From: Clostridia bacterium
GTDB taxonomy: Bacteria; Bacillota; Clostridia; Oscillospirales; Acutalibacteraceae
NCBI GenBank assembly: GCA_017403185.1
Contig: JAFQON010000042.1
Span: forward strand, 1 to 64,000
DNA length: 64,000 nt
Direction of reading: 5' to 3'
Below the pieces are notes generated by a model. That model did no database searches. It had not been told where the DNA came from and was given only the letters and a program-made list of their open reading frames with translations. The position numbers and the translations under genes are program-made. Positions 40,399 through 50,098 of the stretch are shown here, one piece after another; positions within the stretch are counted from its first letter, which is position 1, and each line of letters opens with the position of its first letter.

Positions 40399-40436
40399 AA
40401 AAAATAATTTGCTTATTTAAAAGGGAGGAAATACCA

Positions 40437-41636
40437 ATGGCAAAGGCAAAATTCGAACGTAATAAGCCCCACGTAAATATCGGTACCATCGGTCACGTTG
40501 ACCATGGTAAGACAACTCTTACTGCTGCTATCACAAAGACCCTCGCTATGAAGGGCGGCGCAGACTTCATCGACTACGCTAACATCGATAAGGCTCCCGA
40601 AGAGAGAGAGCGCGGTATCACAATCAACACAGCTCACGTTGAGTACGAGACAGAAACTCGTCACTACGCTCATGTTGACTGCCCCGGCCACGCTGACTAT
40701 ATCAAGAACATGATCACAGGTGCTGCACAGATGGACGGTGCTATCCTTGTTATCGCTTCAACAGACGGCCCCATGGCTCAGACTAAGGAACATCTTCTTC
40801 TTGCTCGTCAGGTTGGCGTTCCCAAGATCATCGTTTTCATGAACAAGGTTGACCAGGTTGACGATCCCGAACTTCTCGAGCTCGTTGAAATGGAAATCCG
40901 TGAGACTCTTGCTGAGTACGGCTTCGACGAAGAAGCTCCCATCATCAAGGGTTCAGCTCTCAAGGCTCTTGAGTATGCTGGCGGCGACACATCAGACGCA
41001 TCACTTGCACCCATCTGGGAGCTCATGGATGCTGTTGACAGCTACATCCCCACACCCGACAGAAAGGCAGACCTTCCCTTCCTTATGCCTGTTGAAGACG
41101 TATTCACCATCACAGGCCGTGGTACAGTTGCTACAGGTAGAGTTGAAAGAGGTCAGCTCAGAACTTCAGAAGAAGTTGAAATCGTTGGTCTTACTGATGA
41201 AAAGAGAAAGACTGTTGTTACAGGTATCGAAATGTTCCGCAAGATCCTCGACTATGCAGAGGCAGGCGACAACATCGGTGCTCTTCTCCGTGGTGTTCAG
41301 AGAACTGAAATCGAACGCGGTCAGGTTCTTTGCAAGCCCGGTTCAATCAACCCCCACACAAAGTTCAAGGGTCAGGTTTACGTTCTTACTAAGGAAGAAG
41401 GCGGCCGTCATACTCCCTTCTTCAACAACTACCGTCCTCAGTTCTATTTCAGAACAACTGACGTTACAGGCGTAATCAGCCTTCCCGCAGGCACAGAAAT
41501 GTGCATGCCCGGCGATAATGTTGATATGGATGTTGAACTCATCACTCCTATCGCTATCGAAAAGGGTCTCCGCTTCGCTATCCGTGAAGGCGGCAGAACA
41601 GTTGGTTCAGGCGTTGTTATCGAAATCAACGAATAA
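40437..41636 (+). CDS. tuf: Elongation factor Tu
   Basis: EF-Tu delivers aminoacyl-tRNA to the ribosome. The 399 residues start [17 protein letters not shown], with G1 GHVDHGKTT, effector [13 protein letters not shown]3 DCPGHADY and G4 NKVD, then domains 2 and 3 ending VIEIN. The ATG at 40437 has AAGGGAGGAAATACC upstream; an in-frame extension to 40350 would run through the promoter. Codon use is highly biased, as expected for a very abundant protein. A GNRA-capped terminator follows. Confidence 0.98.
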   Translation: MAKAKFERNKPHVNIGTIGHVDHGKTTLTAAITKTLAMKGGADFIDYANIDKAPEERERGITINTAHVEYETETRHYAHVDCPGHADYIKNMITGAAQMDGAILVIASTDGPMAQTKEHLLLARQVGVPKIIVFMNKVDQVDDPELLELVEMEIRETLAEYGFDEEAPIIKGSALKALEYAGGDTSDASLAPIWELMDAVDSYIPTPDRKADLPFLMPVEDVFTITGRGTVATGRVERGQLRTSEEVEIVGLTDEKRKTVVTGIEMFRKILDYAEAGDNIGALLRGVQRTEIERGQVLCKPGSINPHTKFKGQVYVLTKEEGGRHTPFFNNYRPQFYFRTTDVTGVISLPAGTEMCMPGDNVDMDVELITPIAIEKGLRFAIREGGRTVGSGVVIEINE

Positions 41637-41653
41637 TTAAAAATCATTTTGGG

Positions 41654-41682
41654 GAGCAGTCGCAAGGCTGCTCTCTTTTTTT
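41654..41682 (+). terminator. Terminator of tuf
   Basis: GAGCAGTC / GGCTGCTC (8 bp, one G-U) with a GCAA loop, followed by TCTTTTTTT. Confidence 0.9.
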
Positions 41683-41690
41683 AAAAAAAT

Positions 41691-41723
41691 AAAACCGAAA
41701 GAGAACATGGCTCTTTCGGTTTT
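41691..41723 (-). terminator. Terminator of the polysaccharide-type cluster
   Basis: AAAACCGAAAGAG / CTCTTTCGGTTTT (13 bp, loop AACATGG), directly after the stop of the last minus-strand gene at 41723, with T-runs on both sides so it may stop both directions. Confidence 0.85.
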
Positions 41724-42745
41724 TATAGTGTTATGTTATCCGGGCTTATTGTTACAGAAACCGTAAAAATTTCAGCTTCAACAGATTTTGTATCAGAATC
41801 AAACGGCGTATCAATAATGGCTGTTTTTACCGATAATCCGTCGTGAAGCGGAGCGGAATCGGAGCGAATTATGAAAGCCATGCAGCCTTCTTTTTCAATC
41901 GGCGGAGAATCAAGAACGGATTTCAGCTTGATTTCAACCGAAGTGTTTTCATGCGCTTCATATTCTATTGCAATATAATATTTTCCTTTAGGGCAGCAGG
42001 GTGAAAAATTCTCAATGAAATTTTCACGCTGTTTTTCAATTTCTTCAGGAGTGCATATTTCACGGAATCGCTCGCTGCTGAAGAGCTGCTCCATTTCATC
42101 ATACATATCCAGAAGCCTTGCTTCTCTTATATATATATTTTCATCCGAGGGTAATTCTATTTTCTTGTCATTTGTACCTATTTCAACCGAAACCGGTATT
42201 TCTGCAAGAATGCGCTTGGATGTATTTGCAAATGAAAGTGTGATTTTTTCAGAGATATCGGGGAATTCTGTGTATTCTCCCGTGAAAGCAACTTTGTTTA
42301 TATAAAGTCTGTCAAAGGGAGTGAAGCGGAATTTTTCGCATTCCCAGCCCGCACGGATAAATTCTGCAAGCAGAATAACATTTTCATCAATGCCGTTTTC
42401 AAGCAGGGTGCAGCTTGAGCTGTGGGAGTCAAGCTTCGTATCACCCGAAACAAGCTTGGTTATATGCAGAATCGGGTCATCAAACAGCAGGCGATGCCGC
42501 TCAGATTCTCTCACTGTAGGATTATAGGTGCAGTCAAGGTCGCAGGCGTTGATTGCATCAATTTTCGCCTGCTCTTTTTTCTCAAAAAGCTCTTCGTTAT
42601 AAGAAAGAATTACGGCGTAAAGATTGCTTTCTTCTCTGTAAAAGCCGAGAAAATGAAAATCCGTTTCACCGAAGCTGAAATCCCTGCCGACAATTCTGAT
42701 TTCACTGATTTTGTTTATATATTCTTTTAAAAGATTAATATCCAT
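41723..42745 (-). CDS. Hypothetical protein, last gene of the surface-polysaccharide-type cluster
   Basis: A 340-residue soluble protein that I do not recognise. No signal peptide, membrane segment or known motif is visible. The N-terminal third has a helix (DINLLKEYINKISEIRIV) and alternating hydrophobic strands; residues 190-260 hold a charged helical part (REARLLDMYDEMEQLF, EEIEKQRENFIENF) and the C-terminal 80 residues are beta-like. The ATG at 42745 overlaps the end of the DUF4886 gene by 11 bases (translational coupling) and GGA is suitably placed; an ATG at 42781 lies within that gene. It ends the operon. Confidence 0.65.
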   Translation of the reverse strand: MDINLLKEYINKISEIRIVGRDFSFGETDFHFLGFYREESNLYAVILSYNEELFEKKEQAKIDAINACDLDCTYNPTVRESERHRLLFDDPILHITKLVSGDTKLDSHSSSCTLLENGIDENVILLAEFIRAGWECEKFRFTPFDRLYINKVAFTGEYTEFPDISEKITLSFANTSKRILAEIPVSVEIGTNDKKIELPSDENIYIREARLLDMYDEMEQLFSSERFREICTPEEIEKQRENFIENFSPCCPKGKYYIAIEYEAHENTSVEIKLKSVLDSPPIEKEGCMAFIIRSDSAPLHDGLSVKTAIIDTPFDSDTKSVEAEIFTVSVTISPDNITL

Positions 42746-43490
42746 TTCTGATAATTCCTTTTTCAACCGCTGTATGAGCACATATTTTAAGCGTTTCCAT
42801 TATACCCTTATCAACATCGGGAATTTCAAAGGTGTTATCATAAATGCTTTTGCCGAATATCGTTTCATAGAAGCACGCACCTGCAAGGTAACAGCCTAAA
42901 TCGTTGCCGTGGTAGCCGTCAACCTCGGTCAGCTTGTCGCCGATAGTGTTTCTTACCGTTTGCCAAGCTCTGCCGCTCGGAATTATAATGCCGATATCCG
43001 CTTCGAGTGCAGCATCAACATATGCTTCGGTCAGCATACGGTACATTTCCTGCTGACTTCTGCCATAGTTTGCAAATGCGGTGAGCGGGCAGTTTTTATC
43101 ATACGCCCATGTCTGATGAAGCATTATTTTTGCTCTTGGCTGCACCATACGGCAGTATTCCGCAAGCTCTGAAAGATAAGGTGAGTAGCTTTCTCTTATT
43201 CCGCTGAGCGGACTGCATTGCTGCAGGGTTATAACATCCCATTCCTCATCTTCAACAGCCTCGTGAAGCGCAACTTCGGTTGCCTTTGTCATTTCTGTTT
43301 CAAACGGAAGGTAGATTTCGTATTCATAATCCGTTTTTTCTTCGCGCCAATTATTCCAATGGGTTTCAAGCGAGCAGCCGCCGATGTAAAGGTTGCACAG
43401 CATTAATTCCGCTCCGTCAGCCTGTGCCATTTTCGGCAAAAATCTGTGAGCGTTGTTGGAGAAGCTGTTGCCTATTGATAATACATTCAT
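42735..43490 (-). CDS. DUF4886 SGNH-type hydrolase
   Basis: A 251-residue protein of the DUF4886 group of SGNH/GDSL hydrolases. The nucleophile serine S9 is in LSIGNSFSNNAHRF, an oxyanion/second block is in LQQCSPLSG, and the catalytic Asp-His pair is in VDGYHGNDLGCYLAG, similar to carbohydrate esterases. There is no signal peptide, so a cytoplasmic or membrane-side deacylase activity on glycan precursors is possible; the substrate is unknown. Its ATG overlaps the stop of the O-antigen-ligase-like gene by 4 bases, and it overlaps the next gene by 11, so the genes are strictly coupled. Confidence 0.85.
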   Translation of the reverse strand: MNVLSIGNSFSNNAHRFLPKMAQADGAELMLCNLYIGGCSLETHWNNWREEKTDYEYEIYLPFETEMTKATEVALHEAVEDEEWDVITLQQCSPLSGIRESYSPYLSELAEYCRMVQPRAKIMLHQTWAYDKNCPLTAFANYGRSQQEMYRMLTEAYVDAALEADIGIIIPSGRAWQTVRNTIGDKLTEVDGYHGNDLGCYLAGACFYETIFGKSIYDNTFEIPDVDKGIMETLKICAHTAVEKGIIRNGY

Positions 43491-44797
43491 TGTTTTCCTC
43501 CGTCTGAAGCGGTTTTGTTATTATAAAGTAAATATACAGCCTGAGATAAGCCGAGAATCATCATAAAATATTGGAGTGGCTTTATGCCGTAGAAAAGGCA
43601 ATCTGTCATTCCGCAGAGCACAAAGCCTGCAACAGAAGCGAAGAGCGTTACTGAGTATTCTCTTGCTTTGCCTTTTTTTCTGAAAAGGTTAACCATGTTG
43701 ATGAAAAACACAACAAGAATTGCAACAAAAAGAATAACGCCTATAATGCCGTTTTCAGCCCATGCTTCAAGCAGAATGTTGTGGGCGTGAGGCTGCTTTA
43801 CCCCATAAACATTGTGAAGCTGCTGCCTTACATTATCAAAGCCCGTGCCGTGACCGAAAATCGGCTTGTTATGTATCATATCAAATATTCCGTCCCACAG
43901 AGCAACTCTTGTGTTGACCGAAACATCGGTGCCGCTGATAAGAGTAAAAATGCGTTTTACCGTTCCGCTTGCAAAAATCATTACCACGCCGAGTGCGCCT
44001 GCTCCGAGCCCCATGAGCTTGAGAGCTTTTTTGCCGCCGTGAAGCAGAAGAATGATGCACACAAGCACAGCAAAAATATAAGGGCCTCTTGAATACGATA
44101 CGGCGATTCCGCCTGCCGCAAGCATAAAGCAGAGCAGACCGAGCAGCCTTTTTTTGCGTGTGGGAGCGCAAAGGAAAAGATAAGCCGCAAAGGGGAGCAG
44201 CATCACTTCAACCGCAGCAAAGAAAAGAGGATTTGTAAAGGTGCTGCAGGCTCTCGTGTCAAACGAATGGAAGGTGGTTGAAGGCATTTTGGCGGTTATA
44301 ACCTCGGGTAAAAGTGCAACGATTTTTTCAACAATCACATTTATAAAATGCCAAAACGGATTGAACAGCCTGCTTAAATCTTTGTCAATATGATAAAGGA
44401 CCATCTGACCGATACCGATTGCGCCTGAAACTCCTGCCGAAATTCCGCCGAGATACATTACGGAATCAACAATTTCCTCATTGACTGCCGCCTTGCTGTA
44501 AAAATAGTAATTTGTAAATACAAGCAGCCAAAGTCCGATGCTTGCGAGAGATGATACGGCAGATGATGAATAGAAAGCTCCTATAACCATCCACGCAATA
44601 TAAATGATTATGCTGATGCCGAGAGTGCCGAAGTGCGGCTGATTTGCAGGTGTGAATTTTTTTCTGAGCACCGAAACAAAGCCGATAAATGTGATGACAG
44701 GAGCAAAGTAGTCCGGCAGTAAAGCGGCAAGCATAAATGCAATCGGTGTAAAAGCAACAAGCTTATTTGTCCTGTTTGCCGGCAGTAAATTTGTCAT
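43487..44797 (-). CDS. O-antigen ligase/polymerase-like membrane protein (Wzy_C family)
   Basis: A 436-residue integral membrane protein with about ten to eleven hydrophobic segments and the Wzy_C/WaaL-type periplasmic loop FGHGTGFDNVRQQLHN ... KQPHAHNILLEAWAENGIIG, with the HAHN motif conserved in the family. Such proteins join or polymerise lipid-linked glycans outside the membrane; in a Gram-positive organism this suggests an exopolysaccharide or secondary wall polymer. I chose the ATG at 44797, 9 bases after GAGAGG; the ATG at 44806 is too close to it. It lies between the TVP38-like and DUF4886 genes. Confidence 0.85.
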   Translation of the reverse strand: MTNLLPANRTNKLVAFTPIAFMLAALLPDYFAPVITFIGFVSVLRKKFTPANQPHFGTLGISIIIYIAWMVIGAFYSSSAVSSLASIGLWLLVFTNYYFYSKAAVNEEIVDSVMYLGGISAGVSGAIGIGQMVLYHIDKDLSRLFNPFWHFINVIVEKIVALLPEVITAKMPSTTFHSFDTRACSTFTNPLFFAAVEVMLLPFAAYLFLCAPTRKKRLLGLLCFMLAAGGIAVSYSRGPYIFAVLVCIILLLHGGKKALKLMGLGAGALGVVMIFASGTVKRIFTLISGTDVSVNTRVALWDGIFDMIHNKPIFGHGTGFDNVRQQLHNVYGVKQPHAHNILLEAWAENGIIGVILFVAILVVFFINMVNLFRKKGKAREYSVTLFASVAGFVLCGMTDCLFYGIKPLQYFMMILGLSQAVYLLYNNKTASDGGKQ

Positions 44798-44798
44798 G

Positions 44799-45551
44799 TT
44801 AAGCATCCTCTCCGTCTTTTGCCTCAGCGGCAGATGATTTTTTATCTTTGGCGGATGAATATTTGTTGTAGATTGCAGAGCATATGATGCTGATTATAGC
44901 CGTGCCTATAAAAATTGCGGCTGCAAAAAAATAGTTCTGCTCCATGAGCTCTGCACCGACGATGGTGGAGGTGATAATTGAAGGGATTCGTGCGATGCTT
45001 GTGACAATCATAAATTTGACCATATTCAGGTCGGTTATGCTTGCAGCGTAGGTGAGTATATCCTTGGGTGTGCCCGGAATAAGATAGATAAAGAAAAGCG
45101 ATTGATACACTCTTTTTTTGTTTTGAAGGAATTTCAGAGAATTGATTTTTTCAACAGGGAAAAATAGATTTACAAGGCGTTTGCCGAATACTTTTGAAAG
45201 AGCAATAATCACAAGCGAGCCCGTGAAGGTTCCGAGCATACAGTAGAGCAAGCCGCCCCATGTGCCGTAGAGATAGCCTGAGCCGATTTCAAGCGGCTCG
45301 GCGGGGATGATTTTTATAACCGTCTGAAACGCTCTAATGGCAACAAACACAAGCTTGTCATAGTTATTGAACTGAGCTAGGAGTGCATCAAGCTTTTCTT
45401 TGTCGCTGATGATTTCGGTCAGCTGAGCGCCGTATACTATATAACAGTATAAAAACACCCCGAGCAGTGCGCCGCAGACCAAAACAGCCCCCACAATTTG
45501 CAGGAGCCGTACTTTATTTTCAAATATCTTTGTTTTTTTCAAAAAACTCAC
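44799..45551 (-). CDS. TVP38/TMEM64 family membrane protein (VTT domain)
   Basis: A DedA/TVP38-related membrane protein of about 250 residues, thought from related families to flip or move lipids, including undecaprenyl-phosphate in some DedA proteins. Visible are an N-terminal TM segment, the VTT core with IIPAEPLEIGSGYLYGTWGG and a GTFTGS loop, IYLIPGTPKDILTYAAS with the conserved proline-glycine turn, and a C-terminal TM plus a charged tail. A GTG at 45551 with AAGGAA 7 bases upstream is my choice; the longest frame begins at a GTG at 45581. Either way it overlaps the GT8 gene (by 32 or 62 bases). Undecaprenyl-phosphate recycling would suit this cluster, by inference. Confidence 0.85.
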   Translation of the reverse strand: MSFLKKTKIFENKVRLLQIVGAVLVCGALLGVFLYCYIVYGAQLTEIISDKEKLDALLAQFNNYDKLVFVAIRAFQTVIKIIPAEPLEIGSGYLYGTWGGLLYCMLGTFTGSLVIIALSKVFGKRLVNLFFPVEKINSLKFLQNKKRVYQSLFFIYLIPGTPKDILTYAASITDLNMVKFMIVTSIARIPSIITSTIVGAELMEQNYFFAAAIFIGTAIISIICSAIYNKYSSAKDKKSSAAEAKDGEDA

Positions 45552-46329
45552 CGAGCTTTCCTTGGTAATCGTTCCCTTCACGCCAGGGCTTGTGTTTGCC
45601 GTTGAAGTGAATTACAGCGGTGTTTTTTCTTACCCAGTCAAGGTCAATTCTTTTTTTGCCTGCACGGCGTGAAGAGTACCTGCGAAAGGTTTTTTCGTCA
45701 AGATTATAAAGCCTTTCGTCAATATACAGTGTGGAGTGCTGAAAAATGTGATTGATAACATCCTGATCGGCAAGCAGAAGGCTCTTGATATTTGCCGTAA
45801 TATAATCAAGTATCTGCTGCAGGGTAACTGTTTTGCGCCATTCGTCAAGGTTTATCAGAAGCACACCTGCATTAACATAGTTGCAGTCGGAATCCATTTT
45901 AAGCCGCCAGAGATTGATATTTTCAAAAAAACCGAACATATGCTTGCCGCCTGCAACGGCATAGCCCGTCATATCGGTTGCGTAAAGTTCGGAGAGGTCA
46001 CGGTTAATAACTATATCGGGGTCGAGATACAGCACCTTGTAAACATCCGCAGGCAGAATATCGCCAATAAGCAGGCGGTAATAGGTTTCCTTGCTGAGCC
46101 TGTCAAGCACGGGTGCACCGGCAAAAATCTCATTATCAACGGGCACCTTGTGTATGACTGCATTAACGCCGACAAGAGCCTTTTCCATCTTTTCAAAATC
46201 TTCGTCTGTCAGCGATGAATATGCCACATAGATATCAAAATCCCTGCCGCTGTTGGTTTTGGCAAGAGAGTTGAACATCACGCACAGCGGATATATATAG
46301 TTTGAATCCAATGTTACCAAAATGTTCAT
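45520..46329 (-). CDS. Glycosyltransferase family 8 protein
   Basis: A 269-residue GT-A fold glycosyltransferase of family 8, which uses UDP-glucose or UDP-galactose with retention. It starts MNILVTLDSNYIYPLCVM, has the DxD metal motif D103-P-D105 in LYLDPDIVI, YVNAGVLLINLDEWR, DQDVIN, and the C-terminal third metal ligand region IHFNGKHKPW. It has no TM segment and acts at the cytoplasmic face. It is the first gene of the five-gene overlapping cluster, behind a promoter at 46367-46394. The accepted glycan is unknown. Confidence 0.92.
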   Translation of the reverse strand: MNILVTLDSNYIYPLCVMFNSLAKTNSGRDFDIYVAYSSLTDEDFEKMEKALVGVNAVIHKVPVDNEIFAGAPVLDRLSKETYYRLLIGDILPADVYKVLYLDPDIVINRDLSELYATDMTGYAVAGGKHMFGFFENINLWRLKMDSDCNYVNAGVLLINLDEWRKTVTLQQILDYITANIKSLLLADQDVINHIFQHSTLYIDERLYNLDEKTFRRYSSRRAGKKRIDLDWVRKNTAVIHFNGKHKPWREGNDYQGKLGEFFEKNKDI

Positions 46330-46366
46330 GATAATACCCTGACTTACATAGTTTTTAGTATAATTT

Positions 46367-46394
46367 ATTATATCACATCCGTTTTCAAAGTCAA
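46367..46394 (-). promoter_or_regulatory. Promoter of the polysaccharide-type cluster
   Basis: Minus strand TTGACT (46389-46394), 16-base spacer, TATAAT (46367-46372) with an extended TGn before the -10. Confidence 0.75.
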
Positions 46395-46462
46395 CAATCG
46401 TAACAATATTGTAAGAATTTGAAGCTTATTTGTGTATTAATTGTAAACTTTGGAAAATGTAC

Positions 46463-46491
46463 TTGATTTTTCCGTAAGAAGGGTCTAAAAT
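46463..46491 (+). promoter_or_regulatory. Sigma-A promoter of groESL
   Basis: TTGATT (46463-46468), 17-base spacer, TAAAAT (46486-46491), with the CIRCE operator covering the expected start site. Confidence 0.8.
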
Positions 46492-46496
46492 ACAAA

Positions 46497-46523
46497 TTAG
46501 CACTCCGAGTGTTCGAGTGCTAA
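46497..46523 (+). promoter_or_regulatory. CIRCE operator (HrcA site)
   Basis: TTAGCACTC-N9-GAGTGCTAA, a perfect match to the consensus inverted repeat bound by the heat-shock repressor HrcA. It begins 6 bases after the -10 and ends 34 bases before groES. hrcA itself is not in the window. Confidence 0.97.
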
Positions 46524-46557
46524 AAAATGACAAATTATTTTTCGGAGGTAATAAATT

Positions 46558-46842
46558 ATGACTATTAAACCGCTTGCAGACAGAGTAGTGGTAAAGGCTG
46601 TTGAGGTTGAAGAAACCACAAGCAGCGGCATTATCCTTGCTGCCTCAGCTCAGGAAAAGCCCCAGATTGCAGAGGTTGTTGCAGTTGGCCCCGGCGGAAT
46701 GGTTGACGGCAACGAGGTTACAATGTATATCAATGTCGGCGATAAGGTAATCACAAGCCAGTACTCAGGCACAAAGGTTAAGCTTGACAAGGAAGAATAC
46801 ACCATCGTCAAGCAGAGCGATATTCTCGCAATCGTAGAATAA
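46558..46842 (+). CDS. groES: Co-chaperonin GroES
   Basis: The 94-residue lid subunit of the GroEL/GroES folding chamber. It starts MTIKPLADRVVVKAVE, keeps the mobile loop around EETTSSGIILAASAQEKPQ that docks onto GroEL, and ends with the strand IVKQSDILAIVE. TCGGAGG precedes the ATG. It is the first gene of the HrcA-controlled operon, 27 bases before groEL. Confidence 0.98.
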   Translation: MTIKPLADRVVVKAVEVEETTSSGIILAASAQEKPQIAEVVAVGPGGMVDGNEVTMYINVGDKVITSQYSGTKVKLDKEEYTIVKQSDILAIVE

Positions 46843-46857
46843 TTCAGAATTTTATAG

Positions 46858-48510
<1,653 letters not shown>

Positions 48511-48521
48511 TCAAATCAATT

Positions 48522-48550
48522 AAAGCAGTCCGAAAGGGCTGCTTTTCTTG
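48522..48550 (+). terminator. Terminator of groESL
   Basis: AAAGCAGTC / GGCTGCTTT (9 bp, one G-U) with loop CGAAAG, followed by TCTTG; the T-run is short. Confidence 0.75.
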
Positions 48551-48591
48551 TATTATTTACCGATTATTAATATTTACCTGCCGATAATGGT

Positions 48592-48620
48592 TTGACATTC
48601 GGCAAAAAGTGTGATAAAAT
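48592..48620 (+). promoter_or_regulatory. Promoter of the secreted PPC-repeat protein
   Basis: TTGACA (48592-48597), 17-base spacer, TAAAAT (48615-48620). It places the transcript start after the ATG at 48611, which decides for the start at 48662. Confidence 0.8.
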
Positions 48621-48661
48621 GCTTCTGCAAATGTTATTCTAAAAAACAGGAGGACAAAAAG

Positions 48662-50041
48662 ATGAAAAAAGTAAAATCAGCTCTTGCTCTTCTTCTTGCT
48701 GCTCTTATGTTTGCAGGCTGCTTTGCAACCGCATCGGCTGCAAAAATCGAAGAAGAAGAGCCCAACAACGCTGCAGATACCGCAACGGTATTTGAAATCG
48801 GCAAAAAGATTGAAGGCACACTCGGCAGTGCGGATGATGTTGACTGCTACAAATTTGAGGCTGCGAAAACAGGCCTTGCAACAGTTGCATTTGAGCACGC
48901 TGCAGTAGCAGCCGCAGAGGCATCGGTTACATATTTCACCGTTACCGCATATAATGCCGCAACTCAGACCGCTGTTTCCGAGATCACATCGGCAGGCAGC
49001 AGCACAAGCGATAAGGCTGAGTTTATCGTGATGGCAGGCGAAGAATACATTGTTGCTGTTAAAAAAGGTATGGTTTATGACGGCACGGTAGGCTATTCGG
49101 TTACAGTTACCGTTGATGAAAGCATAGCTTCAGAGTCAGAGCCCAACGATACTTTTGACAAGGCAAACAAGTTTGAATTGTCCGTTTCCGGCAATGCAAA
49201 GTATTATTACGGCGCAATCGCCGAGGGCGACAAGGATTTGTTCAAGGTTACCGTTCCCTCAAACGGTGTTCTTAATCTGTATCTCTATAACGAGTTCTCA
49301 CCCAAGGGCAACTTCACTGCAAGACTTCTTGCTTTTGAAGAGGATGCAAACGGCGCTCAGGCAGCAAGAGAAGTAACTTCAATTGCCGTAACCGATAAAG
49401 AAGAGTCAAAGGTAGGCCCCAGCGTTTGTGTTGCAGCGGGCGACTATCTTCTTGAAATCAGCGGTGAAACAGGCAGCTACAAGACAAGAGTTCTGTTCAG
49501 AGCAGCTGCAAACACCGAAACAGAGAACAATGACTCATCGCTTCTTGCCGACGAAATCAAAATCGGCACAGCATACAAAGCAACTCTTGATGAAAAGGCT
49601 GATAAGGACTACTTCCAGTTTGTTGTTCCCGCAGGCAACAAGGGCTATGACATCACCTTCACCGCAACAAACAGTGCAAAATGGAATGTAAGACTTCTCA
49701 ATTCAGACAGCGTAGCAGTTGCAGATACTCTCAAGGTTAACGCAACAGACGGCAACAAGACCGCAAAGCTTGAAACATATCCTCTCGATGCAGGCACATA
49801 CTACATCGAAGTAACTGCAGGTGAGGAGAAGTTTGATTCGGATATTTATGAAATCAAAGTTACAGAAAAGACTGCATCCATTGAGCCCGAGAAACCCAAG
49901 AGCCTTATCGACAGAATCAAGGAGCTCAACTGGGGCGCTCTTGCAGATAATCTTGCAGGCTGGTTTGAGCAGATTGACCTTATGGGTCTGATTTCGGATA
50001 TCATCAAGAGCATTTCGATGGTATTCGCAATGTTTGGTTAA
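48662..50041 (+). CDS. Secreted protein with three PPC-type (bacterial pre-peptidase C-terminal) domains
   Basis: A 459-residue exported protein. The signal peptide MKKVKSALALLLAALMFAGC... probably ends at ATASA (about residue 26); the FAGC before it is a poor lipobox. Three beta-sandwich repeats of the PPC kind follow, each opening with an EPN-like phrase: EEEPNNAADTATV (about 30), SESEPNDTFDKAN (about 160) and NTETENNDSSLLADEI (about 285), with DVDCYKFEA, DKDLFKVTVP and DKDYFQFVVP as the matching core strands. No catalytic domain or LPXTG motif is present. The last 45 residues are hydrophobic/amphipathic (WFEQIDLMGLISDIIKSI) and may attach it to the membrane. AGGAGG precedes the ATG. Confidence 0.8.
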   Translation: MKKVKSALALLLAALMFAGCFATASAAKIEEEEPNNAADTATVFEIGKKIEGTLGSADDVDCYKFEAAKTGLATVAFEHAAVAAAEASVTYFTVTAYNAATQTAVSEITSAGSSTSDKAEFIVMAGEEYIVAVKKGMVYDGTVGYSVTVTVDESIASESEPNDTFDKANKFELSVSGNAKYYYGAIAEGDKDLFKVTVPSNGVLNLYLYNEFSPKGNFTARLLAFEEDANGAQAAREVTSIAVTDKEESKVGPSVCVAAGDYLLEISGETGSYKTRVLFRAAANTETENNDSSLLADEIKIGTAYKATLDEKADKDYFQFVVPAGNKGYDITFTATNSAKWNVRLLNSDSVAVADTLKVNATDGNKTAKLETYPLDAGTYYIEVTAGEEKFDSDIYEIKVTEKTASIEPEKPKSLIDRIKELNWGALADNLAGWFEQIDLMGLISDIIKSISMVFAMFG

Positions 50042-50052
50042 TTTAATCATTT

Positions 50053-50083
50053 AAGGAGCTGTTCTGTGAGCAGCTCCTTTTTA
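50053..50083 (+). terminator. Terminator after the PPC-repeat gene
   Basis: AAGGAGCTG / CAGCTCCTT (9 bp) with a 9-base loop and a T-run at 50078-50082. An in-frame GTG at 50066 lies inside this hairpin, so the next gene must start later (50099). Confidence 0.85.
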
Positions 50084-50098
50084 AAAAGGAGAATTGCT

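Noticed and set aside
42422..42899. Plus-strand open frames opposite the DUF4886 and unknown genes
   Set aside because: They are shadows of the overlapping minus-strand operon and lack promoters or ribosome sites.
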